A DNA stretch of 6,794 bases from Eubacteriales bacterium (GTDB lineage: Bacteria > Bacillota_A > Clostridia > Christensenellales > Aristaeellaceae), in the NCBI GenBank assembly GCA_028692205.1, contig JAQUXV010000146.1, positions 1 to 6,794 of the forward strand. The letters run 5' to 3'. The first letter of the stretch is position 1; every line of letters starts with the position of its first letter. The translations under genes were made by a program, and so were the position numbers. Of the stretch, positions 1 to 5,123 are shown in pieces. The notes under the pieces were generated by a model that had not been told where the DNA came from, did not search any database, and saw only the letters and a list, made by a program, of their open reading frames with translations.

Positions 1-995
1 GTGATGCGGAAGCCGAACGTGCGCTTCTTCTTCAACACGCTCCCTGCGCGTTGGCGTTGCTTTCCCCCGCCTATCTGCCAACCGATCGAAAGCGCGGCGA
101 GCGGGTGGCGAGCCTCGCTGACGACGCATGCTCGAACTTCTCTCCGCTGTGCGCGCGCCTGCCGGAGCAAACAGCCGTCTTTCTTCCCGTCGAAAACAAA
201 GTGCTGGCTGAAACGGTGTGCCGCTCAACGCTTGATTTCTTCCGGCAAGCACATCCCGATTGCCGATGTGGTTACGCCCTCGTCGGGCCGGAAGGGCTTG
301 CCGCCGCGGCGGAAAAGGCACGCGCCGCCCTGTGGCTGGCTTTGGCGCTGGACGCTCCCATGCAGTCCGCCGAATGGATGTACGAGCAGCGCACGGCGCA
401 CAGCCGCCTGCAAACCATGCTGGGTATCCTGAACGACGCCGCCGCGGAAGGCGCGCTCCCGGATGAGAAGCGCGCAATGCTAACGGCAATGCTTCTGGAA
501 TTCCCTGAAAAAGCACGCATAACCGCCGCCATATCGCTGCTTTCCGGCTGCGACGCAGAGCCGTCTGTCTGCGCCCTATCGCTTGGCCGCCTGTGCGGCG
601 GCGATGCTGTCGCCGAGTTTGCGGACGCGCTGAACGCACTCTTTGCTCCGCGCCCGGAAGATAACATTTCGCAACTGGTGCGTCGATCGCGGGATTATTT
701 ACAACTGCATTTTGCGGAGCCTGTAAGCCTGTCCGCCCTTGCCGAGCATTTCGGGGTAACGCCCGCCTACTTAAGCTCGCTGTTCCACCGGGAAATCGGG
801 CAGAGTTATTCACAGTACCTGCTGCAGCTGCGTATGGAGGAAGCGGCGCGGCAGATTGCCGGTGACCCAGCTGTGAAAATTCAAGATGTCGGCCGATCGG
901 TCGGCTTCTATTCCGCCAAGCATTTCACACACGTTTTCGGGCAATATTTCGGCCGTTCTCCTAAAAAATATCGCGAAGGAAAAACACCCGATTGA
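1..995 (+). CDS. AraC-family transcriptional regulator (YesN-like), 5' partial
   Basis: The reading frame is open from the left edge (first full codon at 3), so the N-terminus is missing; 330 residues are visible. A TTG at 51 is in frame, but coding-like sequence continues upstream of it and it has no ribosome binding site, so it is not taken as the start. The last ~107 residues (from about residue 221) form a two-helix-turn-helix AraC/XylS DNA-binding domain: LSALAEHFGVTPAYLSSLF is the first HTH, IQDVGRSVGFYSAKHFTHVF the second, and the signature SPKKYRE follows just before the stop. The preceding 200 residues resemble the degenerate linker region of YesN-type response regulators (the segment GYALVGPEGLAAAAEKARAAL fits the family's 'G.S.....L..AY..A..AL' pattern), so a receiver domain may lie upstream; this is inference. 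Role: cytoplasmic transcription factor, often for sugar or surface-stress response in Clostridia. Its target is not shown. Confidence 0.9.
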   Translation, partial: DAEAERALLLQHAPCALALLSPAYLPTDRKRGERVASLADDACSNFSPLCARLPEQTAVFLPVENKVLAETVCRSTLDFFRQAHPDCRCGYALVGPEGLAAAAEKARAALWLALALDAPMQSAEWMYEQRTAHSRLQTMLGILNDAAAEGALPDEKRAMLTAMLLEFPEKARITAAISLLSGCDAEPSVCALSLGRLCGGDAVAEFADALNALFAPRPEDNISQLVRRSRDYLQLHFAEPVSLSALAEHFGVTPAYLSSLFHREIGQSYSQYLLQLRMEEAARQIAGDPAVKIQDVGRSVGFYSAKHFTHVFGQYFGRSPKKYREGKTPD

Positions 996-1007
996 TTTTT
1001 ACAATCG
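989..1007 (+). repeat. Small inverted repeat over the regulator's stop codon
   Basis: CGATTG (989-994) and CAATCG (1002-1007) can pair around a 7-nt A/T loop that contains the last base of the TGA stop (993-995). No T-run follows, so it is not a typical terminator. It may be a weak 3'-end stabilising hairpin or chance. Confidence 0.35.
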
Positions 1008-1024
1008 CAGCGCAGCCGCCATAG

Positions 1025-1083
1025 CGGTGCGGCACGCCGATTGTTTTGTATTGCGAAACCGATGGAATATCGGCGCCGCATCG
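1025..1083. repeat. Long imperfect inverted repeat / hairpin
   Basis: Bases 1025-1041 pair with 1069-1083. CGGTGCGGC (1025-1033) matches GCCGCATCG (1075-1083) with one G-T wobble, and GCCGAT (1036-1041) matches ATCGGC (1069-1074); the only defect is a two-base bulge (AC, 1034-1035). That gives 15 base pairs around a 27-base loop. No T-run follows, so a Rho-independent terminator is unlikely. It could be a structured 3' UTR of the regulator, a small palindromic intergenic repeat, or part of an unrecognised RNA. Confidence 0.6.
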
Positions 1084-1166
1084 AAGTCTATATGAGCCGG
1101 AGCATTGAAAAGGAAACACGTCGGCATATAGAATTTACCTCGTTGTTTTCCTGCCTTCCAAATAAG

Positions 1167-1193
1167 CAGGCAAAGCTTCGTTTGCCTGTTTTT
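1167..1193 (+). terminator. Rho-independent terminator
   Basis: CAGGCAAA (1167-1174) and TTTGCCTG (1181-1188) form a perfect 8-bp stem around the loop GCTTCG, followed by five T (1189-1193). Outside it, AAG at 1164-1166 can extend the stem with the T-run. It lies about 170 bases after the AraC-family stop and no gene lies between, so it probably ends that transcript. On the opposite strand the stem is followed by CTTATTT, so it might act weakly in both directions. Confidence 0.8.
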
Positions 1194-1239
1194 ACGCATG
1201 CTCTGTATACCGGGCGACAGCAGGTTCCCCCAATAAAAC

Positions 1240-1276
1240 AGGCAACCACACTACCAAAAGGGCCAGTTTGCCTTTT
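1240..1276 (+). repeat. Second, weak AGGCAA/TTGCCT inverted repeat
   Basis: AGGCAA (1240-1245) can pair with TTGCCT (1268-1273) and a short T-run (1273-1276) follows. The words CAGGCAA and TTTGCC repeat those of the terminator at 1167-1188. The 22-base loop makes it a poor terminator; it may be a decayed copy or a backup stop. Confidence 0.3.
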
Positions 1277-1368
1277 CCATCCTATCCCCGAAAGCAGCAG
1301 CGTGAACACAGCGGCCTGATCACGTATACCAAAACACCGCCACAACGCTGCAAAGCAGCTGTCGCGCC

Positions 1369-1397
1369 TTGTTTTTTTGCGTCCCCTATGCTAGAAT
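1369..1397 (+). promoter_or_regulatory. Sigma-A-type promoter with extended -10
   Basis: The -10 box is TAGAAT (1392-1397), preceded by TG at 1389-1390 with one base between, the classic TGn extended -10. A weak -35 (TTGTTT, 1369-1374, three of six consensus bases) lies 17 bases upstream. Transcription should begin near 1404, giving a leader of about 54 bases before the DUF6020-like gene. This is the only good promoter seen ahead of the three membrane-protein genes, so it probably drives all of them. No clear operator repeat was found around it. Confidence 0.65.
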
Positions 1398-1457
1398 TTG
1401 TTAATATGTAAAGCTTGCTTGGTTGCTGCTTTTCGTTCTTGAAGAGGATGTGTGGGA

Positions 1458-3284
1458 ATGAAGCTCCGTCTCTCGTCCATCGGCCGGCAACGCGTGTTCG
1501 CGGCGGTTTGCGCGCTGCTGTCGACCTATGCGCTCGCGTTTTTGCTGGGCGCGTCTGTCGGCGACGGGTTTGTGCCCCTCCTGCTGGCCTTTCCGCTTTA
1601 CGTGTTCTATCGCCGGGCCTTCAGGCCCGGCTGTCAACGGGCCTGCGCGTGGGCCGCGTTTTTTTGTGCGGCGCTGTATACGCTTTTTCATATTACCGGG
1701 GATTACCACCGCCTAGCCACCACCCTGCCCGCCGAAGTGCCGGGACTGTTGCCGGTCTGGCTGGGCCTGCTGGCCTTCTACGCGGGCGTAACCTTCCTGT
1801 TGATGCGGGCCGCGTTTGACTACACCAGTCTGCGGAAAACAGCCGGAATCCCCAGCCGCAAAGCCCGGCGAATCGCGTTTCTATTACCGTTCGCGGTTAT
1901 TCTGCTGTGCTGGAGCCTGTATCTGCTGGCATTTTTCCCGGGCAGCGTGGTGCCCGATTCCAAAGAGCAACTTCGGCAGGCGCTGGGCGAAATGCCGTAT
2001 AACCAGCTGTTTTCCGCGGCGCACACCTTTTTAATCAGTCTGATCGTCAGGCCTGTGATGAGCCTTACAAACCAGAATATCGCACTGGCGGTGGCCGCCT
2101 ACTGCGCTGTACAGATGGCGCTGACGGCCATGGTTTGCGCCTATGCTGTTTATGTGCTGTATGCCTGCGGCGTTAAACGGTGGATCGCCGTTGCTGCCGC
2201 ACTGTTTTTTGCCCTGATGCCGTATCACGGTTTTTTCAGTGTGACCATTTTGAAGGATGTCCCCTTTTCCGCCGCCGTTCTCCTGCTGACCGCCGCCTGT
2301 TTCCGGCTGTGGTGGCGCTACCGCACAACCGGCGCGGCCACGTTGAAACCCTATCGTGTTGAGCTTATTTTGATGTTCCTTTCCGGGGTACTCATCTGCT
2401 TGCTGCGTGTAAACGGGTTGGCTATGTTCGCACCATTCTGTATTATTGCCGCACTATTCCTGTGGAAAAAGCGCCGCGTTCTGGTTATGCCGCTTGTTTC
2501 CGCGTTGGTTTTGGCAACCGTGATCCAATATGCGGTTTATCCGCTGGTGGGTGTGGAAGCGCCGACCGATGTGGATCGCTTTTTTGTACCCTTCCAGCAG
2601 ATAGCGCGCGTCGTGGTGGACGATCAGCCCCTGACCGACGGGGAACGGGCTCAGCTTGACCGCTATATGGATGTTAACCAGATCAAGAATGTATATGAAG
2701 GCGTGCTCTCCGACCCAATCCGGGAGTTGGTTCGCGCCACCTGCGGCACCGAATACCTTGCCGCGCACAAATCGGAGTGGATGCAACTTTGGCTTACGCT
2801 GGGCCGCAAATATCCCCTGAGCTACCTGCGCGCGCAGATCGACCTGAACAGCGGCTACTATTTCCCAAGGCTGTTTTACGTATATGCCGAGCGCATCGCC
2901 GTAGATTACAACGGCCTTCGCAATTACCCCAAGCTGCCCTCGCAGGCGGTGGCGCTGCTCCGTGCCTGGGGGCGGCTGTTCAGCCAAAACGGCGTATGGT
3001 CACTGCCGTGGATGATTGCCGGGCCCGTATGGGCGATGTGGTTTTTAACCCTGCTCAGCGCCGCGCGACACCGTTGGGCAGCACTGGTATTGCTAAGCCC
3101 GGTACTGTTGCTTTGGGGATTCCTGCTTCTTGGTACTCCGCTCTCGGGTGAATTCCGCTATCTTTATGCGTTGTTTCTGGGGTTGCCGGTTTACTTTGCC
3201 GCCGCGTTTGCGCAGTCGCCGCCGTCGAGTGGCCCAACCGTTGCGGAAGCGGATACCGGCATTCCGTCAACCGCCGCCTCCTGA
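1458..3284 (+). CDS. Polytopic membrane protein, DUF6020/GT-C-like glycosyltransferase
   Basis: A 608-residue protein with about 12 hydrophobic segments. Several stretches fit the DUF6020 family as I know it: a FPGSVVPDSKEQ loop after the fifth membrane segment (acidic D167), the SVTILKDVPFSAA motif (K266, D267), an LLRVNGLAMFAPF segment, and a soluble loop at roughly residues 362-511 that begins VDRFFVPFQQIARVV and is followed by the last membrane helices. An acidic residue in the first large outer loop plus a polytopic fold is typical of GT-C enzymes, which use polyprenyl-phosphate sugars on the outer face of the membrane; that activity is inferred and the sugar is unknown. ATG 1458 is chosen because GAGG (1444-1447) lies 10 bases upstream; GTG 1452 (two residues longer) has only a 4-base spacing but cannot be excluded. 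The gene is first in a probable unit with the MBOAT and DHHW genes, which supports a surface-glycan role. Confidence 0.8.
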   Translation: MKLRLSSIGRQRVFAAVCALLSTYALAFLLGASVGDGFVPLLLAFPLYVFYRRAFRPGCQRACAWAAFFCAALYTLFHITGDYHRLATTLPAEVPGLLPVWLGLLAFYAGVTFLLMRAAFDYTSLRKTAGIPSRKARRIAFLLPFAVILLCWSLYLLAFFPGSVVPDSKEQLRQALGEMPYNQLFSAAHTFLISLIVRPVMSLTNQNIALAVAAYCAVQMALTAMVCAYAVYVLYACGVKRWIAVAAALFFALMPYHGFFSVTILKDVPFSAAVLLLTAACFRLWWRYRTTGAATLKPYRVELILMFLSGVLICLLRVNGLAMFAPFCIIAALFLWKKRRVLVMPLVSALVLATVIQYAVYPLVGVEAPTDVDRFFVPFQQIARVVVDDQPLTDGERAQLDRYMDVNQIKNVYEGVLSDPIRELVRATCGTEYLAAHKSEWMQLWLTLGRKYPLSYLRAQIDLNSGYYFPRLFYVYAERIAVDYNGLRNYPKLPSQAVALLRAWGRLFSQNGVWSLPWMIAGPVWAMWFLTLLSAARHRWAALVLLSPVLLLWGFLLLGTPLSGEFRYLYALFLGLPVYFAAAFAQSPPSSGPTVAEADTGIPSTAAS

Positions 3285-3393
3285 CCACCCGGCTTTCCCC
3301 ATAGTTGCCTTCTGATACAGATGTGCCGCAGGCGGCCTTGCATAACGCCGTCCGCATCGGAAACGGGTGCACCAATCCCGCATCGTATAAGCG

Positions 3394-3427
3394 ATTTGCT
3401 CACCCTTCGGCAGGGTAACCAGCAAAT
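3394..3427. repeat. Nested stem-loop in the leader of the MBOAT gene
   Basis: ATTTGCT (3394-3400) pairs with AGCAAAT (3421-3427). Inside it ACCCT (3402-3406) pairs with AGGGT (3412-3416) around the loop TCGGC. The two stems are separated by an asymmetric internal loop (C on one side, AACC on the other). No T-run follows on either strand. It could be an mRNA-stability or processing element between two cistrons. Confidence 0.55.
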
Positions 3428-3526
3428 GTTTCATTCCGACGGTATCCTTGCGGGCCGCCAACGGCGCGCTCGGCTACGGGTACCCCATTCGCTCCGCTTT
3501 CGCCATCCATGCCTCAACTTTTTCGT

Positions 3527-3531
3527 GAGGG
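3527..3531 (+). promoter_or_regulatory. Ribosome binding site deciding a TTG start
   Basis: GAGGG lies 10 bases upstream of TTG 3542. The ATG at 3509 has no purine-rich site before it. The protein read from TTG begins (M)VFSSTLFLF, the usual N-terminus of AlgI/DltB-type MBOAT proteins. Confidence 0.6.
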
Positions 3532-3541
3532 AAGTGATTCG

Positions 3542-4960
3542 TTGGTCTTTTCCAGCACGCTTTTCCTGTTTGCCTTTCTGCCGGTGACGGTGCTTGTGTA
3601 CTTCGCGTTGCCAAAACGTGCGAGAAACCTTTGGCTCTTAACGGCCAGTTTTTTCTTTTACGGTTGGGGTGAGCCGCGCGTTGTGCTGGTGTTGGCCGCA
3701 TCGGTGCTGGCCAACGCGCTTTTTGCCTTATGGATCAGCCGTCTGCGCCGCCCTTCGGCCCGGCGCGCCGTGCTGGCCGCCGCGATCACCGCCAATCTCG
3801 GATGTTTGTTTGTTTATAAATACCTCAATTTTACGCTTTCCGCCCTCGACCGGGTTTTTACGCTGTCCCTGCCCGTTACGAAGATCGCGCTGCCCATCGG
3901 CATTTCCTTTTTTACGTTTCAGGCTTTAAGCTATGTGATCGACGTCTACCGCGGGGATGTTCCCGCGCAGCGAAACCCGCTTCGCGTGGGGTTGTATGTG
4001 GCGCTGTTTCCACAGCTGATTGCCGGGCCGATTGTCCGCTATAAAACCATCGCCGGGGAAATCGACCAGCGCACGGTTACGGTGGACGACTTTGCGCAGG
4101 GCGCGCGCCAGTTCGTGATCGGTTTTCTGAAAAAAGTCCTGTTGGCCAATACGCTGTCCGTAGTTGCGGACGACGCTTTTGGCGCAATCGCTCCCTCGTC
4201 GGTGCTGTACGCATGGCTGGGGCTGATCTGCTATTCCATGCAGATTCTGTTTGATTTCTCCGGCTATTCCGATATGGCGATCGGACTTGGCCGCATGTTC
4301 GGCTTCCACTTTCTGAAAAACTTTGATTACCCGTATATTTCGGCCTCGGTGTCGGAGTTCTGGCGGCGATGGCATATTTCACTGGGAACATGGTTCCGGG
4401 ATTATGTGTACATTCCGCTGGGCGGTTCCCGCGTACGCGGCAAAGCCAGACTCGTTTTCAACCTGTTTGTCGTATGGACGCTCACAGGGGTATGGCACGG
4501 CGCCAACTGGACGTTTCTGTTTTGGGGCCTGTACTATTTTGCGCTGATCGCCTTTGAAAAGCTTACCGGGCTTCCCGGCCGCCTGCGGCCCGGCTGGCCC
4601 CGCGCGCTGTACCGGGCGCTTACCCTGCTGTGTGTTGCGCTTGGGTGGGTGCTGTTCCGCTCAGAGGGCGCGGGCGCGGCGCTTTTGTACCTGAAAACCC
4701 TGTTTGGTTTGAACGCGCATCCGTTGGCGGACACGGCTTTCCTCGCCCAGCTCAGGGAGTATGCGGTTCCCCTGCTCGCGGGGCTGCTGCTGTGCACGCC
4801 GCTGCCACGCTCGCTCGGCGAGCGGCTGCGTGCCGCGGGGCCTGCGCGCGCTTCCGTGTTTGAAGTTTTCTCTATCGCGTGCTATGCGCTCGGGTTTGCG
4901 GTTGCGCTGTCCCAGCTGATCATGGGAGCGCATAATCCGTTTATCTATTTCAACTTTTAG
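3542..4960 (+). CDS. MBOAT-family O-acyltransferase (AlgI/DltB-type)
   Basis: A 472-residue polytopic protein of the usual AlgI/DltB length. Family motifs appear in order: the (M)VFSS N-terminus, IGISFFTFQALSYVIDVYRG (121-138), FDFSGYSDMAIG (237 onward), the EFWRRWHISLGTWFRDY block (H278), IPLGGSR, and LTGVWHGANW with H319 as the predicted catalytic histidine. Known family members carry an acyl group from a cytoplasmic donor across the membrane and hand it to an outer partner that O-acylates a polysaccharide or teichoic acid; acetyl is most likely here but is not proven. No dltA, dltC or dltD lies nearby, so a Dlt role is less likely than glycan O-acetylation. TTG 3542 is chosen over ATG 3509, which would add 11 residues, because of the ribosome binding site and family N-terminus. 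The DHHW/SGNH gene downstream is its expected partner. Confidence 0.93.
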   Translation: MVFSSTLFLFAFLPVTVLVYFALPKRARNLWLLTASFFFYGWGEPRVVLVLAASVLANALFALWISRLRRPSARRAVLAAAITANLGCLFVYKYLNFTLSALDRVFTLSLPVTKIALPIGISFFTFQALSYVIDVYRGDVPAQRNPLRVGLYVALFPQLIAGPIVRYKTIAGEIDQRTVTVDDFAQGARQFVIGFLKKVLLANTLSVVADDAFGAIAPSSVLYAWLGLICYSMQILFDFSGYSDMAIGLGRMFGFHFLKNFDYPYISASVSEFWRRWHISLGTWFRDYVYIPLGGSRVRGKARLVFNLFVVWTLTGVWHGANWTFLFWGLYYFALIAFEKLTGLPGRLRPGWPRALYRALTLLCVALGWVLFRSEGAGAALLYLKTLFGLNAHPLADTAFLAQLREYAVPLLAGLLLCTPLPRSLGERLRAAGPARASVFEVFSIACYALGFAVALSQLIMGAHNPFIYFNF

Positions 4961-4967
4961 GTAAGCG

Positions 4968-5001
4968 CCGGGGAAACGTGTCTGCGGCACGGTTTTCCCG
5001 G
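4968..5001. repeat. Strong hairpin just after the MBOAT stop
   Basis: CCGGGGAAACGTG (4968-4980) pairs with CACGGTTTTCCCGG (4988-5001): 13 pairs with one G-T wobble and one bulged base, around the 7-base loop TCTGCGG. It begins 8 bases after the stop codon. There is no T-run, so it is not a standard terminator. It may protect the 3' end of the upstream cistron or partly attenuate transcription. Confidence 0.6.
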
Positions 5002-5021
5002 AACCGGCAACACCCCGGTTC
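5001..5021. repeat. Second hairpin abutting the first
   Basis: GAACCGG (5001-5007) pairs with CCGGTTC (5015-5021) around the loop CAACACC. It shares only base 5001 with the preceding hairpin, so both may form in tandem. The rest of the spacer to 5110 shows no promoter or gene that I can support. Confidence 0.5.
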
Positions 5022-5110
5022 AACCGCGCCAAAAGCCCGCTCGCCGTCAGTCTCTCATCGGATGAACGAACATCCAACAGGCAATGGCGCGGCGCGCCCA
5101 AACCCATGGA

Positions 5111-5117
5111 AAGGAGG
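5111..5117 (+). promoter_or_regulatory. Consensus ribosome binding site deciding the DHHW start
   Basis: AAGGAGG sits 6 bases before ATG 5124. The longer in-frame ATG at 5106 lies before this site and has no purine-rich site at a useful distance, so 5124 is the start. Confidence 0.9.
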
Positions 5118-5123
5118 CAGGCT

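Larger units (their letters stand above)
996..1451. other. Non-coding spacer, 456 bases
   Basis: No convincing gene lies here on either strand. The small open frames have no ribosome binding site, no recognisable domain and unusual composition. The stretch holds a long inverted repeat (1025-1083), an intrinsic terminator (1167-1193), a second weak terminator-like repeat (1240-1276) and, at its right end, a promoter with a leader of about 50 bases. The region is less GC-rich than the flanking genes, as expected for regulatory DNA. Between about 1084 and 1160 and between 1277 and 1365 nothing specific was recognised. Confidence 0.7.
3285..3541. other. Spacer between the GT-C-like and MBOAT genes
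   Basis: This 257-base gap is long for genes that look functionally linked. It carries a nested hairpin (3394-3427) and, at the right end, the MBOAT ribosome binding site. No convincing promoter or terminator with a T-run was found, so read-through from upstream is likely. On the minus strand one frame is open through most of the gap except for one TAG (see findings), but there is no ribosome binding site or recognised family. Confidence 0.5.

Noticed and set aside
1088..1345. Minus-strand open frame of 85 codons in the 996-1451 spacer
   Set aside because: It runs through the terminator hairpin, has no supported start and resembles no family I know.
2454..2987. Minus-strand open frame of 177 codons
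   Set aside because: It is antisense to the conserved outer loop of the DUF6020-like protein and has no ribosome binding site or known motif.
3474..3481. Palindrome GGGTACCC as a regulatory operator
   Set aside because: It is only 8 bases, has no flanking symmetry and no promoter nearby, so chance is the simplest explanation.
3509..3541. ATG 3509 as the MBOAT start
   Set aside because: No ribosome binding site precedes it, and the extra 11 residues are polar and unlike the usual MBOAT N-terminus.
5106..5123. Upstream ATG 5106 as the DHHW start
   Set aside because: The AAGGAGG site at 5111-5117 lies after it and is placed ideally for ATG 5124.
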